Positions 7,076-16,250 of a DNA stretch of 49,540 nt are shown here, piece by piece. The DNA lies in assembly GCF_003024805.1 (NCBI RefSeq), contig NZ_PUEC01000025.1, positions 1-49,540 on the forward strand, written 5' to 3'. Position 1 is the first letter of the stretch; every line of letters starts with the position of its first letter. The notes under the pieces are model-generated. The model was not told the DNA's origin. It ran no database searches and worked only from the letters and a program-made list of their open reading frames with translations. Source of the stretch: Duncaniella muris (GTDB lineage Bacteria; Bacteroidota; Bacteroidia; Bacteroidales; Muribaculaceae). The position numbers and the translations under genes are program-made.

Positions 7076-9124
7076 ATGAAAAAAAAGACTCTCAACATCA
7101 TCAAGAACGATCCCTGGCTTGAGCCCTATAGCGCCGCGATCATAGGCCGTCATGAAGACGCTCTGCGCAAGGAGCAGGAACTATGTGGTCCTGACGGCAA
7201 ACTCGACTCATTTGCCAACGCCCACAATTATTTCGGACTACATCGTCAGGCTGACGGCAGCTGGGTGTTCCGCGAATGGGCTCCGAATGCAACCGGGATC
7301 ACTCTTGTCGGTGACTTTTCCAAGTGGAAACAACTGAAGAAATATGCCCTGAAGCCGAAAGCCAACGGCGTGTGGGAACTCAAACTGAAACCCGACGCAA
7401 TGAGTCACGGCGATTACTACAAGATGATCGTCAGCTGGGACGGCGGAAGCGGCGAACGCATTCCCGCATATGCCACAAGGGTAGTGCAGGACGAGACAAC
7501 CCATCTGTTCTCAGCGCAGGTCTGGGCTCCTGAGGCCTATAAGTGGAAGGTGAAGCGCTTCCGCCCCGACACCCGTCCGCTTCTCATCTATGAATGCCAT
7601 ATCGGCATGGCGCAGGAGAAGGAGGGAATAGGCACATATGTGGAATTCCGCGACAAGATACTGCCGCGTATTGCGGCCGACGGATATAACGCCATCCAGA
7701 TCATGGCCATACAGGAGCATCCCTACTATGGGTCTTTCGGCTATCATGTGTCGAGCTTCTATGCTCCCTCAAGCCGTTTCGGTACTCCTGAAGAGCTGAA
7801 GAGCCTGATAGACCGAGCCCATGAACTCGGCATTGCCGTGATTATGGACATTGTCCACTCTCACGCAGTCAAAAATGAAGTGGAAGGCCTCGGACGCCTT
7901 GACGGCAGCTATGACCAGTACTTCTACGGCGATGGCCGCCGCGAGCATCCGGCATGGGATTCGCTTTGTTTCGACTATGGCAAAAACGATGTGATCAACT
8001 TCCTGCTGTCAAACTGCAAATACTGGCTTCAGGAGTTCCGCTTTGACGGTTTCCGCTTTGACGGGGTTACCTCGATGCTCTATTACAGCCACGGTCTCGG
8101 CCAGGCATTCGGAAGCTATGACGACTATTATGACGGCGGCGAGGACACCAATGCCATCACATATCTGACTCTTGCCAACAAGCTGATTCATGAGATAAAT
8201 CCCCATGCCATAACGATTGCCGAGGAAATGAGCGGTATGCCCGGTCTGGCTGTGCCTGTCAAGGACGGCGGCATAGGGTTTGACTACCGTATGGCTATGG
8301 GTATTCCCGATTACTGGATCAAGACTCTCAAGGAGAAGAAGGACGAGGACTGGCATCCGACTTCGATATTCTGGGAACTGACCAACCGCCGTGCCGATGA
8401 AAAGACAATCTCTTATGTAGAGAGCCACGACCAGGCTCTTGTCGGAGACAAAACCGTGATTTTCCGCCTGATCGACAAGGAGATGTACTGGCACATGATG
8501 AAGGATGACGACAATATGGCAGTGGCCCGCGGCATGGCTCTCCACAAGATGATTCGCCTTGTGACCGCCTCGACCATCAACGGCGGTTACCTTAACTTCA
8601 TGGGTAATGAGTTCGGTCATCCGGAATGGATAGACTTTCCGCGCGAAGGCAACGGCTGGAGCTACAAGTATGCCCGCCGCCAGTGGGATCTCGTAGACCG
8701 CAAGGAACTGAAATATGATCAGCTTAACAATTTCGACAACGCTATGATCCATCTGATCTCCGGAGTCTATAATTTCCAGTCGCTCCCGGTGGTCAAACTC
8801 TGGGAGAAGGACGATGACCAGGTGCTTGCCTATATGCGCGGTGATCTTGTGTTTGTCTTCAACTTCAATCCGGTCAAGGCATTCACCGGCTACGGTGTTC
8901 TTGCGCCTGCCGGAGAGTATGAGGTGGTGCTGTCGACCGATAGTGCCGATTTCGGTGGCTACGGCAATATTGACGAGAGTGTCCGTCATCTGACTCAGAC
9001 CGATCCGCTGTTTGCTCCGTCAGGACGTGAATGGCTGCGCCTCTATATGCCGCCTCGCTCGGCTCAGGTGCTCCGCCTTCTCCGTCCGGAACCGAAGAAA
9101 CCGAAAAGGACACCGAAGAAGTAA
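7076..9124 (+). CDS. glgB: 1,4-alpha-glucan branching enzyme (GH13)
   Basis: A 682-residue cytoplasmic enzyme that cuts alpha-1,4-glucan and rejoins the piece by an alpha-1,6 bond in glycogen synthesis. The N-terminal CBM48 domain covers roughly residues 50-150 (FREWAPNATGITLVGDFSKW). The GH13 barrel follows: MDIVHSH (region I), RFDGV with nucleophile D329 (region II), AEEMSG with acid/base E383 (region III) and ESHDQ with D452 (region IV). The layout resembles the eukaryote-like GH13_8 branching enzymes found in Bacteroidetes. I start at MKKKT (7076); the upstream in-frame ATG at 7034 adds 14 unlikely residues. The C terminus is a Lys/Pro-rich tail. No other glycogen gene is adjacent. Confidence 0.95.
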   Translation: MKKKTLNIIKNDPWLEPYSAAIIGRHEDALRKEQELCGPDGKLDSFANAHNYFGLHRQADGSWVFREWAPNATGITLVGDFSKWKQLKKYALKPKANGVWELKLKPDAMSHGDYYKMIVSWDGGSGERIPAYATRVVQDETTHLFSAQVWAPEAYKWKVKRFRPDTRPLLIYECHIGMAQEKEGIGTYVEFRDKILPRIAADGYNAIQIMAIQEHPYYGSFGYHVSSFYAPSSRFGTPEELKSLIDRAHELGIAVIMDIVHSHAVKNEVEGLGRLDGSYDQYFYGDGRREHPAWDSLCFDYGKNDVINFLLSNCKYWLQEFRFDGFRFDGVTSMLYYSHGLGQAFGSYDDYYDGGEDTNAITYLTLANKLIHEINPHAITIAEEMSGMPGLAVPVKDGGIGFDYRMAMGIPDYWIKTLKEKKDEDWHPTSIFWELTNRRADEKTISYVESHDQALVGDKTVIFRLIDKEMYWHMMKDDDNMAVARGMALHKMIRLVTASTINGGYLNFMGNEFGHPEWIDFPREGNGWSYKYARRQWDLVDRKELKYDQLNNFDNAMIHLISGVYNFQSLPVVKLWEKDDDQVLAYMRGDLVFVFNFNPVKAFTGYGVLAPAGEYEVVLSTDSADFGGYGNIDESVRHLTQTDPLFAPSGREWLRLYMPPRSAQVLRLLRPEPKKPKRTPKK

Positions 9125-9168
9125 CTGCTTTACGGACTGCGCCGGCAGTTTCGGGATAAGATAAGCCG

Positions 9169-9210
9169 GGCGGCGCTGATCCAGTTGATATCATATGGAT
9201 CAGCGCCGCC
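9169..9210. repeat. 15-bp perfect inverted repeat between convergent genes
   Basis: GGCGGCGCTGATCCA (9169-9183) pairs perfectly with 9196-9210 around a 12-base loop that itself contains GATATC. It lies between the 3' ends of glgB and the GH28 gene and is probably a bidirectional transcription end or 3' stabiliser. No strong T tract follows on either strand. Confidence 0.6.
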
Positions 9211-9247
9211 TTGATGTATTGGAGCGTGAATTGTTCAGACGGGGGGC

Positions 9248-10819
9248 TTACTTCACTTTTACGTTTTTGTTCTTGCCGGTGTAGAGAATTTTTTCCTCTG
9301 CCGGGGAGGTGAACTTACAGTCGGTCAGAGTGGCGTTGCTGCAGTTGTTGATGGTCATGGCAGCGCCAGAAGCCGAGGTGATGTCTACGTTGTCAAACAC
9401 AATTCCTGTCGATTCAGACAGCAGGCCGCTTTTCTGCGCGGTGAATATCGAGTTGCTGACCTTGATGTTTTCGATAGGCATTTCCGGAAGACCGTTGAAC
9501 TTGACGGGAATTCCGGAGTTGAACGAGCTGACGCGGGTGATGGTGATGTCGCGGAACTGTGGTGTAGTCTCGTCGACCGGCGGGATGGTTTTTGGAGCGT
9601 TTTTCACCCAGTAGTAGAGGTCGAAAAGCAGAGCTTCGCCAACGATGTCGAGCATGTTGATGTTGTCAATGAAGATGTTTTTGACCACACCGCCGCGTCC
9701 GCGTGTGCTCTTGAATCGCAGACCGACATCGGTGCCTATAAACTGGCAGTCAGACACGGCCACATTGTTGACTCCGCCTGACATCTCGCTGCCGACCACG
9801 AATCCGCCGTGGCCCTGGAATACCCGGCAGTCCTTGACAATGACATTTTCAGTCGGTATGCCGCGGCGGCGTCCGTCTTCGTCCTTGCCGGACTTGATGC
9901 AGATGGCATCGTCACCCACATCGAGAGTCGAACGGTAGATGATCACGTTTTTGCATGATTCCACGTCAAGCCCGTCGCCGTTCTGGGCATATTCGGGATT
10001 CTTGATGTAGACACCGTCAATTATAAGATTCTCGCACATCAGCGGGTGGAGGTTCCAGGCAGGAGAATTCTGAAACAGCACTCCCTGGAGATAAACGTTC
10101 TTGCAGTTGACGAGCTTTACCATCACCGGACGGATGAAACGCTTTATGGCCTCGGCCTCCTCTTTGGTCATGGCTTTGAGTTTGGCTATGCCGTCTTCGC
10201 ATTCGCGTATTTTCTCACCGTCGATATAGTCCTGCGAGGGATACCAGACGTTGTCGTTCACAAGGATTCCGCCAGACTTGATCTTGCGTCGCCACTGTGG
10301 AGGTGTCATCTGGTCACGTTTCACCTGACGCCATGCCGCGCCATTGCCGTCGATCACGCCGTCGCCTGTGATGGCGACGTTTTCGAGATCTTCGCCATAG
10401 ATCGGAGATATTGCCCGATAGGCTTCATAGCCCTCGTAGACGGTATAAATTGCCGGATACAAGTCCGGGTCCGGGGAAAAGAGTATCAGAGCGCCGCCAT
10501 CGAGGTGCAGGTTGATGTTTGACTTCATGGCTATCGGGCCGGTCATCCATATTCCGGCAGGTACATTCAGAGTACCGCCACCTTTGGCTGCAAGAGCGTC
10601 GATAGCATTGGCAAAGGCCTCGGTGTTGAGGGTTTTGCCATCGGCCACTGCGCCGAAATCCGTGAGGCTTACGGTGTTTGCCGGAAACACGGGTTTGTCG
10701 ATGACGGGCATGTCAAACGGAAGACCGTCATAGAGATGAGCATAACTTGAAAGGGTAGAGGCATTGACGGCAACAGACGCAGCCATACAGAGCCCAAGCA
10801 AAACAGAGGTAAGTTTCAT
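9248..10819 (-). CDS. Glycoside hydrolase family 28 (polygalacturonase-like), secreted
   Basis: A 523-residue protein with a signal peptide (MKLTSVLLGLCMAASVAVNA). SLTDFGAVADGKTLNTEAFANAI is the usual beta-helix cap of pectin-acting GH28. Catalytic motifs are present: NGDG (D282), GDD (D303-D304), GHG (H337) and RFK (R368/K370). It probably hydrolyses galacturonan or rhamnogalacturonan in the periplasm or at the surface. ATG 10819 is favoured because it begins the signal peptide and lies 79 bases after a good promoter. No SusC/SusD or other pectinase is adjacent, so the exact pectin substrate is open. Confidence 0.92.
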   Translation of the reverse strand: MKLTSVLLGLCMAASVAVNASTLSSYAHLYDGLPFDMPVIDKPVFPANTVSLTDFGAVADGKTLNTEAFANAIDALAAKGGGTLNVPAGIWMTGPIAMKSNINLHLDGGALILFSPDPDLYPAIYTVYEGYEAYRAISPIYGEDLENVAITGDGVIDGNGAAWRQVKRDQMTPPQWRRKIKSGGILVNDNVWYPSQDYIDGEKIRECEDGIAKLKAMTKEEAEAIKRFIRPVMVKLVNCKNVYLQGVLFQNSPAWNLHPLMCENLIIDGVYIKNPEYAQNGDGLDVESCKNVIIYRSTLDVGDDAICIKSGKDEDGRRRGIPTENVIVKDCRVFQGHGGFVVGSEMSGGVNNVAVSDCQFIGTDVGLRFKSTRGRGGVVKNIFIDNINMLDIVGEALLFDLYYWVKNAPKTIPPVDETTPQFRDITITRVSSFNSGIPVKFNGLPEMPIENIKVSNSIFTAQKSGLLSESTGIVFDNVDITSASGAAMTINNCSNATLTDCKFTSPAEEKILYTGKNKNVKVK

Positions 10820-10897
10820 GGAAATCAGAGAAGGTGGTTGGTCAAAAGATAGTTGTTCTGAAAAATGATGATAAACGCCTCCATCCGGAGACTCCGG

Positions 10898-10928
10898 CAA
10901 AATTACGAAAAAATAGTCGCTTCACCAA
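10898..10928 (-). promoter_or_regulatory. Promoter for the GH28 gene
   Basis: On minus the -7 box reads TAATTTTG (10898-10905), with TTG (10926-10928) 20 bases upstream. The start codon is 79 bases downstream. Confidence 0.6.
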
Positions 10929-10955
10929 GTGGCCGGCTTGTGGATAGAGGAGTTA

Positions 10956-10987
10956 TTTGCAATTGTCGGCTGCAATAACTACTTTTG
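10956..10987 (+). promoter_or_regulatory. Promoter for the YhcH-type gene
   Basis: TTTG (10956-10959), 20 bases, then TACTTTTG (10980-10987): an exact match to the Bacteroidetes consensus. It lies 73 bases before the ATG and is back to back with the GH28 promoter. Confidence 0.75.
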
Positions 10988-11060
10988 CATAAGGAAAAAT
11001 CAGGGTTTATAAGTAACTAAGAACTCACATACAGATAATCAAAATCATACCTAAAGAACC

Positions 11061-11612
11061 ATGACAAATGAAAATCTTATGACTGCTGCCGAGGCGCAGC
11101 AGTGGGTCGAGAGCCGCGAGTGGGCCAACGGATGGTCCGTAAATGCTGACAAGAGCATTGATGCTCTCGAATTCGCCAATCAGTATCACCGCAACAAGGC
11201 TCTATGGGACAAGCTTTTCAAGTTTCTTGCCGAGACTGATCCGATGACTCTCGAAGCCGGAAAGAAGATTGTGCTTGAGGAGGCCCGTCTGTGGATCAAT
11301 GTGCTCGAATATACTCCGAAGTCTGCTGAGGAAACCAAGATCGAGTCTCACCGCAATTTTATCGACCTGCAGTACATTTATGAGGGCAACGAACTGATGG
11401 GTTTGGCCGGAAAAGTGACCCCGATCAATGAGTATGACCCAGTGAAGGACCGCACTAACTATTCTACCGATGAGGAGATTGTCTATTCTCCTGCTCCTGC
11501 CGACCGCTTTTTCCTCTATTTCCCGAAAGACATGCACCAGCCGTCGGTGCGTTCGGTTGAAAATCCCGGCATCTCGCGCAAACTCGTGGGCAAGATCGAA
11601 TATGCCAAATAA
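11061..11612 (+). CDS. YhcH/YjgK/YiaL family protein (DUF386)
   Basis: A 183-residue cytosolic protein of the cupin-like YhcH/EbgC family. The core ESHRNFIDLQYIYEG matches the family's 'H...D.q....G.E' metal-binding strands. YFPKDMHQPSV contains the second His set, and the usual C-terminal lysine follows in RKLVGKIEY. Family members are linked to sialic acid, galactoside or uronate metabolism, often as anomerase- or isomerase-like proteins, but biochemical proof is thin. An N-terminal extension of about 30 residues precedes the core. It is expressed from its own promoter and is divergent from the GH28 pectinase, so a role with the released uronic acids is possible but unproven. Confidence 0.85.
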   Translation: MTNENLMTAAEAQQWVESREWANGWSVNADKSIDALEFANQYHRNKALWDKLFKFLAETDPMTLEAGKKIVLEEARLWINVLEYTPKSAEETKIESHRNFIDLQYIYEGNELMGLAGKVTPINEYDPVKDRTNYSTDEEIVYSPAPADRFFLYFPKDMHQPSVRSVENPGISRKLVGKIEYAK

Positions 11613-11664
11613 GAGGCTGTCTTTTTGCGGTTTCTGAAATTCAGTCATTCTGACTCCAAAAATA

Positions 11665-13260
11665 ATGCAGATCAAGATGACCCGTCAGCGGGTGTTGCTG
11701 ATTTCTCTATTGTCAGTCATTTGTGGGCTTGTACTGCCCTATGTGGCGCTTGGAGATTATGTCTATTGGACCGATGAAGCTTATCAGGCCCTGTCGGTCA
11801 GAAATTATTCTGATGCGCCGATCGGGATGCTTGCGTTTTACATCGGCAATCTGTGGACGCGTCTGGCCGGCGACGGCCTCTATCAGTTGCGGTTGCTGAT
11901 GGTCATCTGTTATCAGATATCAATAGCGGCGTCTTGTCTTTTCCTGTATAGGAAGACAGGACAGCCGCTTTTATCTTCGCTGCTGTTTCTGATGTTGTGT
12001 GTGGCGGCGCGTTTCGTATCGTTGCCTCTCTATGGATGGGATGCGGGTGCCTATCCGTTCATGACGGCATTTGCTATAGGCTTGCTGTGGTATATGGGGC
12101 GTCCGGGTTTAAGGCGGATTGCGGCCGTAGGTGCGCTCTCGGCGCTGATGGTGTTGAGCCGGGCGTCTACGCTTGCTGCACTGCCGGCGATTCTGGTGCT
12201 GATCATATGGGGCAGCCGAGATGAAAGGAGGCGCTTAGTGACTGTCGTGAAGCAGTCGGCGGTGGGGCTCATTGTCTTTGCGGCTGTTGGATGTGGTGTC
12301 ATCCTGCTGATGACCGGAGGCGATTTCAGTGTTTATGTCAGAGCGTGGTCACCTGACAATATCATAAACCGCCATTTTGAGACTGGCTATCTGATATGGC
12401 GGTTGCAGGAATGCAGCCGAAACGTCTTTGTGGCCTATTATCCTATGGCACTGTGCTTTGCCGGAGCGTGTCTGGTGGGCTTGATGAAGCGCAGCCGGCT
12501 TGCCGGTTTCTGGACGGTCTCGGCGGTCTGCGCGTTTCTGTCGTTCAACTTCATGAGGATGTATCTCAAAGATGACATCCATCCTTTCGGGTTGCTACAG
12601 AGTTTTTACATACTGGTCTTAGTGTTGCCGTGGCTCTATAATGCCACTCATGACAGCAGGCTGCGGCCGGAAGTGGCGCGTATGACGGTGGTTACAGGCT
12701 GTGTCATGCTTGCCACAGTCGGGTCTGACGGTTTTGTAGAGAGGCCTATGGTGCTCACGGGCATTCCGCTGCTGTGTGCGCTGATGGATAAGCGGCTTTA
12801 CAGTCTGTTGATTTCCTATACTGGGGTCGCCCTGGTGTCAGTGCTGGCCATGACTTTATATGTGCAGCGGGAAAATCTTAAGACTTCTACTGCGGATCTT
12901 GGCGGATTCGGCCATCTTGCCGGGCTGAGTGCCGATCCGGAGCTTACAGACATATTGACACTGACTGAAATCGCTCCGCGGATCGAGGCGATAGCCGACA
13001 AGGGAGGCCAATATGCCGTAGTGGGGACAGAACGCTATATCTATGACTATATCTATAAGGACACAACTTCCTACAACCTGCATCATTTCCACTATCTCGA
13101 TGGAGAAGATGAGCTGGGAATACTCCTGGAGCTGTGCGTGGCATATGATTACATATTCCTTCTCTCAGGACGAAACAAGAGTTCGGCATCCATGCTCAAG
13201 GCTTGCGGTTTCGAGGTGGAGTGTGAAGGATGCGGATTTACGCTGTATCATAGAATGTGA
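11665..13260 (+). CDS. GT-C fold membrane glycosyltransferase (ArnT/PMT-like)
   Basis: A 531-residue protein with an N-terminal membrane helix, then YVYWTDEAYQALSVRNY. The Asp-Glu pair (D37-E38) in the first periplasmic loop is the catalytic/metal signature of GT39/GT83-type polyprenyl-phosphate-sugar transferases. About 10 further hydrophobic segments follow, then a soluble C-terminal domain of about 120 residues. It probably attaches a sugar from a lipid-phosphate donor to a periplasmic acceptor. The gene starts 52 bases after the YhcH stop and is convergent with the RNA helicase. No functional partner is adjacent and the substrate is unknown. Confidence 0.72.
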   Translation: MQIKMTRQRVLLISLLSVICGLVLPYVALGDYVYWTDEAYQALSVRNYSDAPIGMLAFYIGNLWTRLAGDGLYQLRLLMVICYQISIAASCLFLYRKTGQPLLSSLLFLMLCVAARFVSLPLYGWDAGAYPFMTAFAIGLLWYMGRPGLRRIAAVGALSALMVLSRASTLAALPAILVLIIWGSRDERRRLVTVVKQSAVGLIVFAAVGCGVILLMTGGDFSVYVRAWSPDNIINRHFETGYLIWRLQECSRNVFVAYYPMALCFAGACLVGLMKRSRLAGFWTVSAVCAFLSFNFMRMYLKDDIHPFGLLQSFYILVLVLPWLYNATHDSRLRPEVARMTVVTGCVMLATVGSDGFVERPMVLTGIPLLCALMDKRLYSLLISYTGVALVSVLAMTLYVQRENLKTSTADLGGFGHLAGLSADPELTDILTLTEIAPRIEAIADKGGQYAVVGTERYIYDYIYKDTTSYNLHHFHYLDGEDELGILLELCVAYDYIFLLSGRNKSSASMLKACGFEVECEGCGFTLYHRM

Positions 13261-13309
13261 CCGACGGAACGACATCACGCGTGAATGTCCTCTGAGAGGC
13301 CGTTTTGAT

Positions 13310-14695
13310 TCAGCTTTGGGCCGGCGTGGAGCTGTTTTTGGAACTGTTTGATCCGTTTGCGCCTCCCGAAGTTTTCTTCCGGCTGTGGTTCTGATGGTTC
13401 TTGCGGGAGTTGCGTTTGTTGCTGTTGCTAATGCTGTTATTATTACTCTTGTCGTTGTTGCTGTTATTGCCTTTGCGCCCTTTGCCCCCTGAGCGGGATG
13501 GTTTGCGGTTGCGGCGGTCTCCACGGCTGCTCTGACGGCGTGAGGGGGTGTATTCCGGTGCTTCGCCAAGTTCGGCCGGCACTGTTTCCTTGCGCACTTC
13601 ATAGCCAAGGAAATTTTCTATCTGGCCGAATTTCGACTGCTCTTTGGCAGAGACAAGGGTGACGGCTTTTCCGTCGGCATTGGCGCGGGCGGTACGGCCG
13701 ATACGGTGGACGTAGTCTTCGGCTTCGCGTGGCACGTCGTAGTTGACCACCATTGCGATGTCGTCGATGTCGATGCCTCGCGCTACGATGTCAGTGGCTA
13801 CAAGCACATCGATTTTGCCGGCTCTGAAGTCAAGCAGCACTTCTTCGCGGACATTCTGATCGAGATCCGAGTGCATCTCTCCGGTTTTTACCTTGCAGCG
13901 GCGCAGTTCGCGGGCGAGTTCCTTGACTTTGATTTTCGAGGATGAGAATATGATGACTCGCTGAGAGTGGGCTGTGCGGAAGAGGTGCTTGAGTATGCCT
14001 GTCTTCTGGCCTTCATGGCAGACGAATGCCGACTGGTCTATTTTTTCGGTCGGGCGGGAGACAGCTATCTTGACTTCGGCCGGATCGTTGAGTATGGCTT
14101 TGGCCAGCTGCTGGATTTTCGGTGGCATTGTTGCGGAAAACATCAGGGTCTGGCGATCTTTTGGCAGATGCTTGACAATCTGCATGATATCATCATAAAA
14201 CCCCATGTCGAGCATGCGGTCGGCTTCGTCGAGGATGAAATAGGAGACGCGCGAGAGATCTACATAGCCCATCTGCAGGTGGGCGAGGAGGCGTCCGGGA
14301 GTCGCTATCACCACATCGGCTCCCATTTTTAGTCCGCGTTGCTGCTGGGCAAATCCGGCTCCGTCGGTTCCGCCGTAGATGGCCACGCTGTTGACTGGGA
14401 CGTAGTAGGCGAAGCCTTCCATCTGGCGATCGATCTGCTGGGCGAGTTCGCGGGTGGGCGACATCACGATGCAGTTTACATAGTCTTTTGCTTCGGGCAT
14501 GTCGGCCAGGCGGTCGATGACGGGGAGCAGATAGGCGGCGGTTTTTCCGGTGCCGGTCTGGGCTACGGCTATTAGGTCGCGGCCTTTAAGGATCACGGGG
14601 ATAGCCTGTTCCTGGATTGGGGTGCACTCGTCGAAACGCATTGCATCGAGTGCGTCAAGTATATCGTAGCTCAGATCAAGCTCGTCAAATTTCAT
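13310..14695 (-). CDS. DEAD-box ATP-dependent RNA helicase (RhlE-like)
   Basis: A 461-residue helicase that unwinds RNA with ATP, likely in ribosome assembly or RNA turnover. All motifs are present: Q motif (CTPIQEQAIP), I (AQTGTGKT), Ia (PTRELAQQ), Ib (TPGR), II (DEADRMLDMGF), III (SAT), V (ATDIVARGIDI) and VI (HRIGRTAR). The core ends near residue 370. The last 85 residues are a basic, Asn/Ser/Arg-rich low-complexity tail, as in many Bacteroidetes RhlE proteins, suited to RNA binding. It has its own strong promoter at 14749-14780. Its 3' end converges with the GT-C gene. Confidence 0.95.
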   Translation of the reverse strand: MKFDELDLSYDILDALDAMRFDECTPIQEQAIPVILKGRDLIAVAQTGTGKTAAYLLPVIDRLADMPEAKDYVNCIVMSPTRELAQQIDRQMEGFAYYVPVNSVAIYGGTDGAGFAQQQRGLKMGADVVIATPGRLLAHLQMGYVDLSRVSYFILDEADRMLDMGFYDDIMQIVKHLPKDRQTLMFSATMPPKIQQLAKAILNDPAEVKIAVSRPTEKIDQSAFVCHEGQKTGILKHLFRTAHSQRVIIFSSSKIKVKELARELRRCKVKTGEMHSDLDQNVREEVLLDFRAGKIDVLVATDIVARGIDIDDIAMVVNYDVPREAEDYVHRIGRTARANADGKAVTLVSAKEQSKFGQIENFLGYEVRKETVPAELGEAPEYTPSRRQSSRGDRRNRKPSRSGGKGRKGNNSNNDKSNNNSISNSNKRNSRKNHQNHSRKKTSGGANGSNSSKNSSTPAQS

Positions 14696-14748
14696 ATAAG
14701 GGGAGTGATATTATATATTATAATGTGGTAATGATTGCTTCGTGGATA

Positions 14749-14780
14749 CAAAATTACCAAAATTGCTATAAAAAAACAAA
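14749..14780 (-). promoter_or_regulatory. Promoter for the DEAD-box helicase gene
   Basis: On minus: TTTG (14777-14780), 20 bases, TAATTTTG (14749-14756), an exact consensus. Its upstream box touches the T tract and first base of the neighbouring terminator hairpin, so the upstream gene ends exactly where this promoter begins. Confidence 0.75.
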
Positions 14781-14808
14781 TCGGTGACCTCGGAGCGAGG
14801 TCACCGAT
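14771..14808 (-). terminator. Terminator of the secreted-protein gene
   Basis: A perfect 13-bp stem (14780-14792 with 14796-14808) encloses a 3-base loop, followed on minus by a run of T (the A tract at 14771-14776). It lies 40 bases after the stop codon at 14849. Confidence 0.85.
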
Positions 14809-14848
14809 CTGCTATTGGTTGAGTCGATTTAAATCGTGACGATAAGTA

Positions 14849-16111
14849 TTAGCGTACAACGATTTTGCTGACCTTAGAACCCTGGCGGCGGATCACGATC
14901 TGGCCGGCTGCGGGTTCGCTGAGGCGGATGCCCTGGAGGTTGTAGTATTCAACGGGGGCATTTTCGTCAGCAGAGTCGGTAACGATGCTGTCGATGCCTG
15001 ACTGGTCGTCTGAAACGAAAGGAATGTCTTTTTCAAGTTTGAAGAATTCAGGATACTTTTCTTTTTCGCCCCAAGCAGAAGTTGCGGCATCCCATTTGTA
15101 GAAATCGCCACCGATCATGAGGGTGAGGTTGTAAACTTTCTGGTTTGTGCCATTAATTGATTTTGTATCAACAACGAGCTGGCTGTTGAAGCCGGGCCAG
15201 AATGTTACATTTTCAAGTTTGCCAAAGTTTGCACCGTCTTTTTTGATGATAACAGAGCCTGTGAAATTCTCAATTGCACATCCGGTGTTGGCATCGCCTT
15301 CGCCAAGACCGCTTACAGCAACAGAGTTGAATACGGTGCCGGTCATGTCGGGGTCTTTGTTAGGATCTGCCTGTTCGAACTTGATTACGATGTTTGCTTT
15401 GCTGCCAAGGAAGTCAGAGAGTGTGACAGTTTTGTTGGCTTTGTCAAATTCGAAGGGAGTTACAATTTCGTCAAATGACTGACCATATGTTGCAGCTCCA
15501 TTGCCTTTCATTGCGAAGGTTTCGCCTTCAGCGGGATCTTCGCTGCTGCCGTTCATGAAATCATTGAGTTCTTCAAGAGTGTAACCTTTGGCAATTGCAT
15601 AGATGGCGTTATTGTTGTCGCACCATACATAAACTTTACCAGTGGTGGGATTTACACCGCTAAGACACGCTTTGCTGCCGGCATCAGCTGCGAGTTTTGC
15701 GAATGCTGTGCTTGTGTCATTTTTAGTGGTAGTTGCGGCATTGCTCAGATATGTTCCACGGGGGTCACCTGAAGAAGATCCATGAGTGAAGAAAACGAGG
15801 ATGGGTTCATTGGCATCTGCTTCGAATTCGAACACACGCGACATGGTTTTGTTGCTTTGGAATACTGAAGCTCCACCCAGTTTAATACGTGCATCGAATG
15901 AGAAAGAATAGTTTTCAACATTAACAGTCGCTCCAGCGGCATAATCGCTCTTTGGATCACCATAAAATGTAAGGCCATTGTAGGTGTAAGTGGTTGCCGT
16001 ATTGACGGCCGGATTAGCCTCTTTGATGTCGGACATGGTCCAAAGGGTCTTTTCAGCACTTGCGCTTAAGGTTATAGCAACTGCTGCCAGTGAGAGTAGA
16101 GTTTTTTTCAT
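14849..16111 (-). CDS. Secreted protein of unknown function with a C-terminal sorting-like segment
   Basis: A 420-residue protein starting MKKTLLSLAAVAITLSASA, a clear signal peptide; an in-frame ATG 6 bases upstream is also possible. The body is rich in Thr, Ser, Asn and Asp with predicted beta character and no catalytic motif I recognise. The last 30 or so residues read EYYNLQGIRL, then a Gly and IVIRRQGSKVSKIVV. This resembles the C-terminal module repeated on many Bacteroidales secreted proteins and is distantly like type IX secretion sorting domains. The protein is therefore probably exported, perhaps to the surface. It is monocistronic, with a strong terminator. No function can be assigned. 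Confidence 0.7.
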   Translation of the reverse strand: MKKTLLSLAAVAITLSASAEKTLWTMSDIKEANPAVNTATTYTYNGLTFYGDPKSDYAAGATVNVENYSFSFDARIKLGGASVFQSNKTMSRVFEFEADANEPILVFFTHGSSSGDPRGTYLSNAATTTKNDTSTAFAKLAADAGSKACLSGVNPTTGKVYVWCDNNNAIYAIAKGYTLEELNDFMNGSSEDPAEGETFAMKGNGAATYGQSFDEIVTPFEFDKANKTVTLSDFLGSKANIVIKFEQADPNKDPDMTGTVFNSVAVSGLGEGDANTGCAIENFTGSVIIKKDGANFGKLENVTFWPGFNSQLVVDTKSINGTNQKVYNLTLMIGGDFYKWDAATSAWGEKEKYPEFFKLEKDIPFVSDDQSGIDSIVTDSADENAPVEYYNLQGIRLSEPAAGQIVIRRQGSKVSKIVVR

Positions 16112-16250
16112 ACGCAAAAAAAAGTTTTAATTTGGCCTGGTACAAGGCCGATTGGTTATTAGTAAGGTGAAAAATATTGTCTGTTTTCGAGATTGCAGAT
16201 CCGAATGTTCAGACTGAATTTGTCCACTGATTTTTTTTGAAAAATCTTGA

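Noticed and set aside
8009-8989. A long open frame (326 codons) antisense to the branching-enzyme gene
   Set aside because: It lies fully inside a well-conserved GH13 gene on the other strand. Its translation has no motif, and its openness follows from codon bias of the real gene.
9169-9210. REP-type or mobile palindrome
   Set aside because: No second copy was seen in the window. Its place between two convergent 3' ends fits a transcription end better.
13420-13500. Short tandem repeat (GTTGTT-like runs)
   Set aside because: It is explained by codons for the Asn/Ser-rich tail of the helicase.
13165-13608. A Thr/Ala/Lys-rich frame overlapping the 3' end of the helicase gene
   Set aside because: It is a shifted reading of the helicase's low-complexity tail and overlaps the GT-C gene end; no independent start signal is seen.
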